From Burkholderia paludis (lineage in GTDB: Bacteria; Pseudomonadota; Gammaproteobacteria; Burkholderiales; Burkholderiaceae), in the NCBI RefSeq assembly GCF_000732615.1, contig NZ_JPGL01000001.1, forward strand, positions 226,450-290,449: DNA of 64,000 nucleotides, in the 5' to 3' direction. Below the pieces are notes generated by a model that was given only the letters and a program-made list of their open reading frames with translations, ran no database searches and was not told the DNA's origin. The translations under genes and the position numbers were made by a program. Numbering within the stretch: position 1 is the first letter of the stretch; each line of letters opens with the position of its first letter. This document shows, piece after piece, positions 8,690 through 17,824 of this stretch.

Positions 8690-8861
8690 TGCTGCTGATG
8701 AGCTTCCGATCGGCGCTCGTAGCATTGTCGATCGCGGTTTCAAGCAGATGGATGATCTCTGCATTCCGCGTTCGACGGTTAACTCTCGCACGCTGCTTGA
8801 TCTGAACATCGAGCGTGATGGGGATGCGTACCGTAAAGGCCTCGCGCTCTTCCAACTCCAT
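8667..8861 (-). CDS. Arc/MetJ-type ribbon-helix-helix DNA-binding protein
   Basis: 64 residues, the size of phage P22 Arc/Mnt repressors. The FTVRIP strand followed by LDVQIKQRARVNRRTRNAEIIHLLETAI gives the ribbon-helix-helix pattern; the strand residues would contact the major groove as a dimer. GGAGG lies 9 bases before the ATG. It is the only minus-strand gene in the phage late region and faces the tail tube gene across a 95-base gap containing a promoter, so it may repress tail transcription during lysogeny or control itself. A short inverted repeat ACCTT-n9-AAGGT (8890-8908) overlaps that promoter and is a possible operator. Confidence 0.85.
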   Translation of the reverse strand: MELEEREAFTVRIPITLDVQIKQRARVNRRTRNAEIIHLLETAIDNATSADRKLISSITKKDPQ

Positions 8862-8893
8862 TGCGTGGTTCCTCCATATACCAATAAAAACCT

Positions 8894-8922
8894 TTGATTC
8901 GCGAAGGTATCACACGTAGGAT
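8894..8922 (+). promoter_or_regulatory. Promoter for tail genes, with possible Arc operator
   Basis: TTGATT (8894-8899), 17-base spacer, TAGGAT (8917-8922), upstream of the tail tube gene. The inverted repeat ACCTT/AAGGT (8890-8908) covers the -35, a fitting place for repression by the divergent Arc-like protein. Confidence 0.45.
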
Positions 8923-8956
8923 CGCTCCACCAGAATTTTAAACCGGAGAACTAACG

Positions 8957-9748
8957 ATGGCTGGTGAAGCAAAGTCCGAGAAGTTCATGCTGGGGTCGGC
9001 CACCGTGATGATCGGCCCCCAAACTGACCTGTTCAACCTCAATCCCGACGAGCACTCGATCGGTCTCGTGAAGAACTTCACAATCAGTGGCCAGCCGGCA
9101 TACACCGAGCTGACGCAGGGCGTGAAGAACAGCGTTGTGTACTCGGTGATGACCGGCAACCCCGTCACCGCCACGATGGAAGTATTCGAGCACACGTCGA
9201 AGAACCTCGCGTACGGCTTGGGTCTCGACGGTTCGGCGCTGACGCCGTCCACGGTCAAGACCACGCTGAACGCAGACGTGCCTGCGAACGCCGCCGGCGC
9301 GGACACGCTGCCGGTCGCATCAGCCACCGGCTTCGCGGTCGGCGACTGGATTCAAGCGATCGTGCCTGGTTACAGCGACCGTATGCTCGTCGCCAAGGTC
9401 AAGACTATCGATTCGACGGCGAAAACGCTGCAAGTCGTCAGCTCGCAGAAGTTCGACTACCAGTTGCCGAACGGTACGGTAGTCCAGAAGGTCAACGTGG
9501 TGGGTATCGGCTCGAAGGCTAACCAGCCGTTCCTTGCCGCGAAGGTGGTCGGCAACCTCGCCGACAACACGCCGGTTGCGCTGCTGATTCCCAAGATCCG
9601 CATCACGGGTGGCTTCACGCTGGCGTTCAAGACCGACGCGTTCGGCAACCTGCCGTACAAGTTCCAGCCGTACGATCTGGTCTCGACGGACCCGTTCTAC
9701 GACGACTTCCTGCCGTTCGGGCAAGCGATGCTGGCGTCGGCAAACTAA
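8957..9748 (+). CDS. Major tail tube protein
   Basis: 263 residues, preceded by CGGAGAAC. The N-terminal SEKFMLGSATVMIGPQTDLFNLNPDEHSIG pattern and the segment EVFEHTSKNLAYGLGLDG are typical of siphovirus tail tube subunits, which stack as hexamers along the tape measure protein. Residues of about 110-185 (TLPVASATGFAVGDWI onward) look like an inserted beta domain commonly found in these proteins, probably displayed on the tail surface. Its own promoter and downstream terminator agree with high expression. Confidence 0.75.
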   Translation: MAGEAKSEKFMLGSATVMIGPQTDLFNLNPDEHSIGLVKNFTISGQPAYTELTQGVKNSVVYSVMTGNPVTATMEVFEHTSKNLAYGLGLDGSALTPSTVKTTLNADVPANAAGADTLPVASATGFAVGDWIQAIVPGYSDRMLVAKVKTIDSTAKTLQVVSSQKFDYQLPNGTVVQKVNVVGIGSKANQPFLAAKVVGNLADNTPVALLIPKIRITGGFTLAFKTDAFGNLPYKFQPYDLVSTDPFYDDFLPFGQAMLASAN

Positions 9749-9784
9749 GGTTCACGCCGGTACGGAGAAAAACCTTGAAGCACC

Positions 9785-9816
9785 AATCCCCACGACACAT
9801 AATCGTGGGGATTTTT
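9785..9816 (+). terminator. Rho-independent terminator after tail tube gene
   Basis: AATCCCCACGA (9785-9795) pairs perfectly with TCGTGGGGATT (9803-9813), 7-base loop, then a T-run to 9816. It lies between the tail tube and chaperone genes and would reduce expression of the downstream low-copy tail proteins. Confidence 0.92.
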
Positions 9817-9833
9817 CATTCGGAAACCAAAAC

Positions 9834-10235
9834 ATGTCGACCACCACCACGCGACAAGCCCCGCCCGCAAAACTCGACGTCACTCTGGCCGGCGAGAAGA
9901 AGAGCTTGTTCATGTCTTTTGGCTTGCTCAACGAACTGTGCCGGGGCATTGGCGATGCTCAAGGCGCATTGCAAGTCACGGCAAACTCTCAACTTCGTGA
10001 TTTCGCCTTGATGGTTGTGCTTTCCGATCGAGACGAAGAAGGCAACGTCGTCAAGCCGATCAACGTCAATCGAATCGAAATGTCCATCGAAGACGGTGAA
10101 CGTTTGCTCGACTGGGTGGCGCAGCACGCAACTGATTTTTTCGTGCGGACGATGGAGAGAATCGTCACGGGACACAAGGACAAGGAAACCCGGTTGAAGG
10201 CCCTGAAAGAGTTGGCCGAAAACCCGGCAAGCTAA
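9834..10235 (+). CDS. Tail assembly chaperone (lambda G-like)
   Basis: 133 residues. Start chosen at the ATG just after the terminator (MSTTTTRQAPP); the longer frame to the left runs through the tail tube gene and the terminator. Helical protein with GLLNELCRGIGD and a C-terminal basic stretch, in the invariant position between tail tube and tape measure genes. These proteins coat the tape measure protein before tail assembly. A -1 frameshift at 10220-10226 would give a longer G-T fusion. Confidence 0.75.
   Translation: MSTTTTRQAPPAKLDVTLAGEKKSLFMSFGLLNELCRGIGDAQGALQVTANSQLRDFALMVVLSDRDEEGNVVKPINVNRIEMSIEDGERLLDWVAQHATDFFVRTMERIVTGHKDKETRLKALKELAENPAS
10220..10226 (+). other. Programmed -1 frameshift site
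   Basis: A AAC CCG fits the X XXY YYZ slippery rule in the phase of the upstream gene, four codons before its stop. The -1 frame is open across it and continues 107 codons to just before the tape measure start. Like the lambda GGGAAAG site it ends in G. An identical heptamer at 10186-10192 is in the wrong phase. Confidence 0.7.
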
Positions 10236-10546
10236 CCGCATACACGGACTGGTTCCGCGACCTCACTTTCAGCGAGGCAGTGTGCTGGGCATTCGAAACT
10301 GTTCCTTCTGCATTGCCAATTATTTTCTGGAAGTACAGTCGCGAGGACATTAAAATCCGCACACGGTTGAAGCTCGGCGAATGCCAAGCAAACCACGTGC
10401 AACAGTTCCAGACGTTGGCGATCCTTCTCTCCGAAGCCCTCGGCACAGGGACTGCTTCGAGCACGTCCGAATCCTCCCAAGAAAACGTGCCCAAAGACTT
10501 CGCGGACGCCCAACGCCGGTTGGCAGCAGTCTTCGGGAAACGATAA
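10226..10546 (+). CDS. Tail assembly chaperone frameshift extension (T-like)
   Basis: Open -1 frame with no ribosome site or good start of its own near its beginning; read from the slippery site it starts GKLTAYTDWFRDLTFSEAV, a coherent globular sequence, and ends at 10546 one base before the tape measure ATG. Together with the upstream gene it gives a fusion of about 237 residues, equivalent to lambda gpGT, needed in a fixed minor ratio to gpG for tail assembly. The last 40 residues are Ser/Thr-rich and then charged. Evidence is the heptamer, the frame relation and conserved gene position. Confidence 0.75.
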   Translation, partial: GKLTAYTDWFRDLTFSEAVCWAFETVPSALPIIFWKYSREDIKIRTRLKLGECQANHVQQFQTLAILLSEALGTGTASSTSESSQENVPKDFADAQRRLAAVFGKR

Positions 10547-13500
10547 ATGGCGGGCGAGAATCAAGTACAACAGGGGCAACTGGACCTATCCCTTGGTCCG
10601 AAGATCTTTCAGGATGCGCAGTCCCTCTCGACCCTCCTCACTGAGATCTTCAAGCGCCTCAATGACATCAGCGGGATCGCGAAGCAAATCTCGATCCCCG
10701 GCGTTTCTTCCACCGATCCGAGTCAGTCCAACATCCTGGCTGCGATTGGTGGTCTTCAGCGCGACATGCGAACCATGCTCGCGACCGTACGATCGGGCGG
10801 ACCGCAGGCGCAGATCAACCAAGCTCTCGTGCAAGGCACGCGCTCGCAGGCACTTTTCGGCTCGGACAATCGCGCTCAGCTCGAACAGCTGACCGCGCTC
10901 AATGCCGCCGCCGAGCGTCGTGTGCTCCTTGAGCGACAACTTCAAGTCGCCCAGGAAGCGAACCGTGAATACTCGACGTCGCAGATGAGCGCGGCGACGC
11001 GGATCTACGAGATCACGGCGCGGATCACTGAAGCCCAGCAGCGCTACAAGCAAGCGATCATCGACAGTGACACCGCGACGCAGGCCTCGGCCAAGCGCGA
11101 CATGCGCGATGGCCAACAGCGTCTCGACCAGCTGAAGCAGGAAATCGATCTGCGCGAGCGTGGGGCGCGCGTACGCCTCGGCCGCGCCCTAGACAGCGGC
11201 AAGAACGTTGATGTCGCGCAGGCCCAACTCGCGATAGTGAACGCTGACAAGGCGGATCTCTCGACGTCACTGCGCACCACGGTCGGTGCTCAGCAACGCG
11301 CCGAACGCGACGCGGCGAAAGCCCTGAGCAACGAGCGCAAGCAACTCGAAAAGGACTGGACCGCAGCGCTCACTGAGGAGCGCAGTCGGCAAGCCGCGAT
11401 CGAGAAGGCATGGAATCAAGCCATTGTCGAAGACCGTCAGCGCACGCAACGTGCCGATGCCACATTCGAGCGGCAACTGCGCTCCGCGCAGGTTGAAGAC
11501 CACAAGCGAGCACGCGACGCCGAGGCATCGTTCGACAAGACATGGAATTCAGCTCATCTCGAAAACCTCAAGCGCGACAAGGCCACTGAGCGGAAGTTCC
11601 TGGCTGACTGGGATGCCGCAATCCTTGAGGACCACCGGCGCTCAAAGACAACGCAGAAGAAGCTCGAAGATGACTGGGATAACGCCATTCGAGAGAATCG
11701 TCGCCGCCAGCAGCAGGCAGACGAGGCAGCGGCTCGCGCCGCTGCTCAGTTCGGTCCCGATCGAGCGACGCTTATGCGCCTGCGTGATGCACAAGCCGAG
11801 AGCAACCGTCGCAACAGTCCCGATTTTCAGGATCAACAGGACTCAGCTACGCGTGCTCGTCGCTATCGCCAAACATTTGGCGACGGCGGAGCGTCAATCG
11901 CGCTGACGCAGACCGCCCTCCTCGCCAATTACAGCGTGACCCGTGGGGTGCAGACTGCGTTCACGTCCGCGTTGCAGAACACGATTCAGTACGAAGAAGC
12001 ACTGGCCCACCTCAAGACGATCACGTCCGCGACCGATCTTCAGCTCGCCTCTCTCGCGTCAACTATCGAGACTGTCTCGAATGCGACACGTTACAGCGCG
12101 ACGGATCTGACCAAGGCAGCTGCCGCCTTGTCGGAGACGGGTGTGACTACCAACCAGCTCGGTGTAGCACTCCGCGGCGTGGCTGACCTCGCCACCGCCA
12201 CGGGCGAAGACTTCAACAAGACGGTTAACACCGTCACCGGTTCGCTCGGCGCGTTCAAGATGTCCGCGAGTGATACGGTTCAGGTAACGAACATGATCGC
12301 CCAGGCGGTCAACTCGTCGCGCCTGACAATGGACAAATTGAAAACGTCGATCGAAACCGCAGGCGAGACCGCGAGTGAGGCTGGTGTCTCGTTCAAGGAA
12401 ATGCTGTCAGCGACCGTGGCCATCACGAATACTGGTACGGCCTCTGGTGCGACGCTCGGCGGTGGACTGCGTCAACTGCTGATCGACCTCGAAAAGCCGA
12501 GCCAGAAGTTCAAGGCAACGCTGGATCAACTGGGTCTCACGCAGCAAGACATCAACGTCAAGTCGCAAGGCCTGTACGGTGCGCTGAAGAACCTGAAGGA
12601 TGCGGGCTTTACCGCAGCCGACGCCATGCAGGCGTTCGAGGCGCGCAGTGCGTCGGCGTTCACAGCACTCTCGGGCAACCTAGCCGAGATGAACGACTTT
12701 TCGTCCACATTGAATCACACGGATGCAGCAGCGCGTGCCAACGCTGAGCAGATGGAAACGCTCGGCGCTCAGTACGATCGCTTCAAGAACCAGACGTCGC
12801 TTCTGGTCGGTGACGGCTTCAAGCCGTTGCTCGACGGACTGAAGAACATCCTGGATATGACGTCAAGCGCCGAAGCCGCGTTGAAGAGCTACGGTGGGGT
12901 CACCGAGACGGTCGGCACGCTGATCGGCACGGGCGCACTCGCGGTGGGCTTGAAGTATGTCGGCGGGCTGCTCGGCGGCATCGCCGGCATGACATTCGGT
13001 GGCTTCGAAGCCGCTGCTGGTGTCGCTGCAATGGGCGGCCAGATCGGCCTCGTGATCGGCGCCATCGCAGGACTTACGGCCGGCGTCGTCTACCTTGTCA
13101 GTAAGCTGAATGACTCCGGGAAGGCGTTTGAGGAGCAGCGTACAGCTGTCAACGCTGCGAAAGATGCTGTGACATCGTCAAAGCAATCGTACGACAGCAT
13201 CGGCCGTCAGATCGACACGCTACGCTACAAGATGACGGCGCTCAACGAGCACCCGGAACAGCTCAAGCGTGAAGTCGACGATCTCAGCGTCCAGTTCGAG
13301 AAATACGGCGTCACGCTTGACAAAGACGCCATCGGGAAAACCGAAAACCTGATCATTGCATTGCAGCGCTTGCAAGGCGAGCTTGGCAAGCGATATGAGT
13401 TGAATACGTCCGTCCTCAGCGCGCAGCTTGACGTCATGGTCGAGCGCGCCAAAGAGTCTACCGGGCAAGAGGCCGGCAAGTTCCAGGCAAATGCCTTTTC

Positions 13501-16411
13501 TGGCCCACGCGACAAGATCGAACAGTCCAGCGGTGTGACCCTGGTGACCTCTGAACCGTACTACGACGCCGCCGGTGTCGGCGTCGCTCAGGGGCAAGTT
13601 CGATTCAACGCCGTGCCTGGTGGGCGTCGATCCGCAGGCTATCTGCCAGTCGACGAGGGCGTGAACAAGGACAACATCCCCGCAATCATCCAGTACCTGA
13701 AGGATGCGGGCGCTGACGTGTCTGGCAAGGTCCAGGCGGGCTTGGTGGACGCAGCTGGCATCAACGGACAGCCGCATGATCTGGATGCTCAACGGGCCTT
13801 CTCGACGGCCGTGAATAATGCGATTGCGAAAGCAATTCAGGCGCGCAGTGGGCAAAATGCCTCGGATGCCGAGAAGGCGAATTCGTATGGCGAGGAGCAA
13901 GCACTGTCCAACTTGCTCGCCAATCTCCAGAAGGTCACGAACGGCCTGCAAACGGCACAAGGCTATCAGCATGATCTGGACCGTGCCAACAAGACCCTCG
14001 CCAGCCAGCGCTACGCCGAGACGAACCCGGCCGCGCAGGAGATCGTCAGAGCGGTCTCGGCGGCGGTCACTCGTACAACAGGCGTACTCGGCTCCCCTGA
14101 ATCGCGCCTTGACTCACTCTGGACGGCTCTGAAAACGCAGGAGAGCGGAAATCGGCAGTTCGACAGCAATGGGCGACCAGTCACGTCGAACAAAGGGGCT
14201 ATCGGTATCGCCCAGGTGATGCCCGACACAGCCCCCGAAGCTGCACGGCTGGCAGGCCTACCGTGGGACGACAACCGCTACCGAAACGACCCGACGTATA
14301 ACGAGGCGATCGGCCGTGCGTACCTCAACGCTCAGTTAAAGAAGTATGGCAACAACTCGACACTCGCGCTCGCGGCCTACAACGGTGGCCCCAGCTACGT
14401 CGACAGGCTGCTGGCTACTACGAGCGGGGACGGCCGTTCGATGGATTTCCGCAACCCAACCGGCGTCACCGAAACCGAGTTCGTCAACGCGCTCAAGCCC
14501 GAGACACGCAACTACGTGCAGCGCATCGGCAGCGGCGCTGGTGCGTTCGGCCGCTACCAGAATCTCTTGAACAACTCGGGTCTTGCGAGCCAAGGCGCGG
14601 CCAACAGCCAGCTCATGCGTCAGCTCCAGTCACAGCTAGACGCATCCAGTGACGACATCCAGAAAGCATTTCTGCTCGCGCAGATCGACCAGCTAAAAGT
14701 CGCGCAGAACCACATCCAGCGCGAAATCGAGAATGCGCGTGCCGAGGCCGCCCCTTCCCTGAAAGCGACCAATTCCGCGGCTCAGCGCGCGCTTCAAGCT
14801 CAGCTGGCCGAAGTTGATACGCAGGCTGGTATCACCCGTGACCCGGAGAAGGCACGGCAGCTCGGCGACGTCGCCGTCGAGTTGATCAAGAATCAGTACA
14901 ACCGTACGATCGACACGCTGAAGAAGACCAGCCCAACCCTTCAGATCGGCGATCACCGTGACTACGCAGATGACGTGAAGCAACAGCTTCAGTCGTTGCA
15001 GGACGAGATGGACGCGAAGGTTCGCTCGCAGATCGACAAGAACACGGAACGCGTGCGCAAGCTCAACGAGCAAATCAAGGCCGCGCAGTTTAAGGAGGAC
15101 GAAGATCGGGCGCGAATGGCGTTCAACGCTTTCATGACCACGCTCAAGGGCGACGAGAAGACACGAACAAGCAATCAGGCAATCGAGCTGAAACGCAACT
15201 CGTACCCGGTCGTTGCCGATCAGGCAGCGTCGACATACATGAGTGATCCACGCTACTCGGCCCAGTTCAGCCAGGTTCAGCGTCAGTCGCTCAGCATCAA
15301 GGCAGCGGCCGATCAGGACGTCGTAGACGCGCGCAATCTCGTCACGTATCAAGCGAACATCACCGAATTGCGCGGCGAAATCGAGCAATTGCGGAAACAA
15401 GTCAACGCCCGTACGGCAATGCTTGGCGAGGAAGGTGATGGCGCTGGTTCTCCCGCGACCGGCCTGTACTCGCAGCTCGCTGCGGCAAAGGCCGACCCCG
15501 CGAAACGGGAGGAACAGGCACGCCTCGAAGCGACGATCGTGCGCCTCACCACGGAACGCACTGCGCAGCAGGGAGAACTCAACGCGCTGCAAGACAAGTC
15601 GAACGCACTGGTGGAGAGTCAGGAACGTCTGCAGGAGAAGCTGGCAGCGAAGACCACCACCGGCTCCTTCTCACTGATGCAGGGCATCAACGAGGCGAAC
15701 AAAAACTTTCTCGACACACACAATGCGACTTCGATGGCAATCGACGGGTATGCCAACATGCTGAACGGGACCGACAACGCGTTGATCCAGTTCTTCGACG
15801 ACCTGACCACCCACTCTAAAACCGCTGGTCAGGCCGTCAAGGATTTCGGCGTGTCATTCCTGAAGATGGTCATGCAGATCCTCGAACAACAAGCCGCGCT
15901 CATGCTTATCAAGGGCTTCCTGAGCATGTTCGGGACAGCTGCGTCCGCTTCCGCAGCGCCCACGGCCACAGGTGGCTTTGATATGCCCGCCACCGGCACC
16001 GCACTCGCGGTCCAAGGCGGCTCCGTCAGCAACGGCCTCGTCTCCCGCTCGGCAGGTGTGAAGCGCTTCGTGTCCGGCGGCAGCGTGACGGGCGGGATGC
16101 CCGGTCGTGACTCCGTACATGCTCTTTTGAAAGAGGGAGAGTATGTGCTAAACGATGGCGCCGTGTCGACGGTCGGCACCGACTTCCTCGACAACCTCAA
16201 CGCACACAGCAACCGAGTCGTCTCGAAGAGCACGCCAGCACCGAAGCCCGAACGCGAGAAGCAGCCGCAGCACGTCAATGTATGGGTCGTTGCCCCGGAT
16301 CAAAAGCCACAGATGGGTCCGAATGACGTCGTCGCCGCGATTAGCAACGACATCGTCACGGGCGGCTCTACGAAGAAACTGATCAAGCAAGTCGCACTAG
16401 GTCAAATGTAA
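10547..16411 (+). CDS. Tape measure protein with lytic transglycosylase domain
   Basis: 1954 residues; sets tail length and leaves the tail first during infection. Residues about 30-400 are helical; within 265-400 a degenerate repeat of about 22 residues with the core W(N/D)xAIxExxRR recurs at least five times. Residues about 465-665 match the TP901-type tape measure domain (TSATDLQLASLAST, then TGEDFNKTVNTVTGSLGAF). Residues about 790-855 are a Gly/Ala-rich hydrophobic region able to cross the inner membrane. Residues about 1185-1290 form an SLT lytic transglycosylase domain with catalytic Glu1199 (TQESGN), GAIGIAQVMP and ALAAYNGG, which would cut peptidoglycan during DNA entry. A long coiled coil follows. 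Start abuts the previous stop. Confidence 0.95.
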   Translation: MAGENQVQQGQLDLSLGPKIFQDAQSLSTLLTEIFKRLNDISGIAKQISIPGVSSTDPSQSNILAAIGGLQRDMRTMLATVRSGGPQAQINQALVQGTRSQALFGSDNRAQLEQLTALNAAAERRVLLERQLQVAQEANREYSTSQMSAATRIYEITARITEAQQRYKQAIIDSDTATQASAKRDMRDGQQRLDQLKQEIDLRERGARVRLGRALDSGKNVDVAQAQLAIVNADKADLSTSLRTTVGAQQRAERDAAKALSNERKQLEKDWTAALTEERSRQAAIEKAWNQAIVEDRQRTQRADATFERQLRSAQVEDHKRARDAEASFDKTWNSAHLENLKRDKATERKFLADWDAAILEDHRRSKTTQKKLEDDWDNAIRENRRRQQQADEAAARAAAQFGPDRATLMRLRDAQAESNRRNSPDFQDQQDSATRARRYRQTFGDGGASIALTQTALLANYSVTRGVQTAFTSALQNTIQYEEALAHLKTITSATDLQLASLASTIETVSNATRYSATDLTKAAAALSETGVTTNQLGVALRGVADLATATGEDFNKTVNTVTGSLGAFKMSASDTVQVTNMIAQAVNSSRLTMDKLKTSIETAGETASEAGVSFKEMLSATVAITNTGTASGATLGGGLRQLLIDLEKPSQKFKATLDQLGLTQQDINVKSQGLYGALKNLKDAGFTAADAMQAFEARSASAFTALSGNLAEMNDFSSTLNHTDAAARANAEQMETLGAQYDRFKNQTSLLVGDGFKPLLDGLKNILDMTSSAEAALKSYGGVTETVGTLIGTGALAVGLKYVGGLLGGIAGMTFGGFEAAAGVAAMGGQIGLVIGAIAGLTAGVVYLVSKLNDSGKAFEEQRTAVNAAKDAVTSSKQSYDSIGRQIDTLRYKMTALNEHPEQLKREVDDLSVQFEKYGVTLDKDAIGKTENLIIALQRLQGELGKRYELNTSVLSAQLDVMVERAKESTGQEAGKFQANAFSGPRDKIEQSSGVTLVTSEPYYDAAGVGVAQGQVRFNAVPGGRRSAGYLPVDEGVNKDNIPAIIQYLKDAGADVSGKVQAGLVDAAGINGQPHDLDAQRAFSTAVNNAIAKAIQARSGQNASDAEKANSYGEEQALSNLLANLQKVTNGLQTAQGYQHDLDRANKTLASQRYAETNPAAQEIVRAVSAAVTRTTGVLGSPESRLDSLWTALKTQESGNRQFDSNGRPVTSNKGAIGIAQVMPDTAPEAARLAGLPWDDNRYRNDPTYNEAIGRAYLNAQLKKYGNNSTLALAAYNGGPSYVDRLLATTSGDGRSMDFRNPTGVTETEFVNALKPETRNYVQRIGSGAGAFGRYQNLLNNSGLASQGAANSQLMRQLQSQLDASSDDIQKAFLLAQIDQLKVAQNHIQREIENARAEAAPSLKATNSAAQRALQAQLAEVDTQAGITRDPEKARQLGDVAVELIKNQYNRTIDTLKKTSPTLQIGDHRDYADDVKQQLQSLQDEMDAKVRSQIDKNTERVRKLNEQIKAAQFKEDEDRARMAFNAFMTTLKGDEKTRTSNQAIELKRNSYPVVADQAASTYMSDPRYSAQFSQVQRQSLSIKAAADQDVVDARNLVTYQANITELRGEIEQLRKQVNARTAMLGEEGDGAGSPATGLYSQLAAAKADPAKREEQARLEATIVRLTTERTAQQGELNALQDKSNALVESQERLQEKLAAKTTTGSFSLMQGINEANKNFLDTHNATSMAIDGYANMLNGTDNALIQFFDDLTTHSKTAGQAVKDFGVSFLKMVMQILEQQAALMLIKGFLSMFGTAASASAAPTATGGFDMPATGTALAVQGGSVSNGLVSRSAGVKRFVSGGSVTGGMPGRDSVHALLKEGEYVLNDGAVSTVGTDFLDNLNAHSNRVVSKSTPAPKPEREKQPQHVNVWVVAPDQKPQMGPNDVVAAISNDIVTGGSTKKLIKQVALGQM

Positions 16412-16804
16412 ATGGCAACGTCACTCACTTTCGACTTTCCGAATCATCTGGTCGAGGAGAAGTACCCCGAGTCTGGAACACGCATCCAGCTCGGGAACTC
16501 CTATGTCTTCGCTACGCCGCCGACCGCTCCGGAACAACGTACTTTCATTCTCTCATTCGAGACGATGTGGCGCGGGCTTAATGCGGACGGCACAGTGGAC
16601 ATCGCAACAAATCCGCTCAACAACATGGGGCTACTGAAAGACTTCTACGAAACGTACAGACTCTATAAGACATTCCAGTATAAGCACCCGTGGCTGGGGG
16701 CCATGAACGTCCGCTTCAACAAGCCTCTCGAAATGCCGAAGGGTAAGAAGGGAGCCGACGGATGGTCTGAGTCCTTCAGCGTCGAGTTCGTGGAGATGCC
16801 GTGA
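16412..16804 (+). CDS. Minor tail protein (lambda M-like)
   Basis: 130 residues, starting directly at the tape measure stop. Ends FSVEFVEMP, close to the usual end of M-family tail tip proteins, with aromatic-rich strands (FDFPNHLVEEKYPESG). In lambda, M follows the tape measure gene and takes part in the tail tip complex. Its stop overlaps the next start (GTGA). Confidence 0.75.
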   Translation: MATSLTFDFPNHLVEEKYPESGTRIQLGNSYVFATPPTAPEQRTFILSFETMWRGLNADGTVDIATNPLNNMGLLKDFYETYRLYKTFQYKHPWLGAMNVRFNKPLEMPKGKKGADGWSESFSVEFVEMP

Positions 16805-17295
16805 GATCCGATCTTCCCGACACCCACGTTTCCCAGTCCTTCGAGCTGTCGGCCGATGGACTGGTCGACCTGTTCAAGTTGGAACTCAATAGCATCTCAG
16901 GTGGCACGGTTCTTTGCATGACGGCTAAAAATCAAGTCGTTTGGCAAGGCATGGTATTCGAGTCCATTCCCATCACCCTCGCCGGCGAAGGCGTTCGCAC
17001 GGATGGCCAATGGAATCGACCGAAGCTGACGGTTGCCAACCCTGACGGCATCTTCTCGGCATTCATTGCACAGGGCAAGACCGACAGCGCAACGGTCACT
17101 CGCTACCGCTGCCATCTTGAGGATGTGAAAAACAATGTTGGCCGCTATCAAATCAACATCTGGCGCATATCGAAGACTCTAAGCATGAGCAATTCGATGG
17201 CGACATTCGAACTGCGTACCCCGCTCGACGGACAGATGTTCTATCTGCCGGCACGTGCCTTCTACCCACCGGAGTTCCCGCATGTCTCTCTATGA
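16801..17295 (+). CDS. Minor tail protein L-like, short form
   Basis: 164 residues with a GTG start overlapping the upstream stop. The pattern LFKLELNSISGGTVLCM, VVWQGMVFESIPI, GEGVRTDGQWNRPKLTVANPDG is characteristic of lambda gpL-family tail tip proteins. Lambda gpL is about 230 residues and carries four cysteines binding an iron-sulfur cluster near its C-terminus; this protein ends before that region and has only two isolated cysteines, so the cluster appears absent. It precedes the K-equivalents as in lambda. Confidence 0.78.
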   Translation: MRSDLPDTHVSQSFELSADGLVDLFKLELNSISGGTVLCMTAKNQVVWQGMVFESIPITLAGEGVRTDGQWNRPKLTVANPDGIFSAFIAQGKTDSATVTRYRCHLEDVKNNVGRYQINIWRISKTLSMSNSMATFELRTPLDGQMFYLPARAFYPPEFPHVSL

Positions 17296-17824
17296 AAAAT
17301 ACATCGAAGGGTTCGAGGGAATCCCTTATATCGAAGGCCGCGATGATTGCTATGGCCTCGTGCGCAGATGGCTGGACAAGACCTACGGAATGAAGCTGAC
17401 GAACTACGCTCGTCCGTGTGCCTGGGAGAACGACGGTTTCAATCTACTTGGTGACTACTTCAACCGCGAGGGGTTTGTACTCGTCAATACGCCATTGAAT
17501 CGCTTGCAGATCGGCGACCTATTGATGATGCACGTCGCCAGCAGGACGGGCATCTCGAACCACATCGGCGTCTACGTCGGCAACCAGTACGTATTGCATC
17601 ATCTGTATGGCCAGGCGTCGAAAGCCGACCCACTGAACGACCGATGGAAGAACCGCATCCTTGATGTCATCCGGCATCCGGACATCGCGGAGAAGAATCA
17701 CGAGCAAACGGAGTCTGTCGACTTCATGACCCTGCTGCCACCCCACTTGAGAGAGAAGTATGAACGACGACTTGTTGAAACTCTGGACTCCCCTGACCGA
17801 ACGGTGCGGCTTCCTCCTAAATGA
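17282..17824 (+). CDS. NlpC/P60 peptidase of tail tip (half of lambda K)
   Basis: 180 residues from the ATG at 17282, which has GGAG seven bases upstream and overlaps the L-like gene by 14 bases. NlpC/P60 cysteine peptidase: Cys23 in RDDCYGLVRRW and His94 in SNHIGVYVG. These enzymes cut gamma-D-glutamyl-diamino acid links in peptidoglycan. In lambda, K is a single protein with a JAMM domain first and NlpC/P60 second; here the NlpC/P60 half is a separate gene and comes first. Confidence 0.85.
   Translation: MSLYEKYIEGFEGIPYIEGRDDCYGLVRRWLDKTYGMKLTNYARPCAWENDGFNLLGDYFNREGFVLVNTPLNRLQIGDLLMMHVASRTGISNHIGVYVGNQYVLHHLYGQASKADPLNDRWKNRILDVIRHPDIAEKNHEQTESVDFMTLLPPHLREKYERRLVETLDSPDRTVRLPPK

Noticed and set aside
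9609..9833. Longer start of the tail chaperone
   Set aside because: Would begin inside the tail tube gene and read through a strong terminator; the ATG at 9834 is the natural start.
10186..10192. Second AAACCCG heptamer as frameshift site
   Set aside because: It is out of phase with the zero-frame codons (GAA ACC CGG), so tandem -1 slippage is not possible there.
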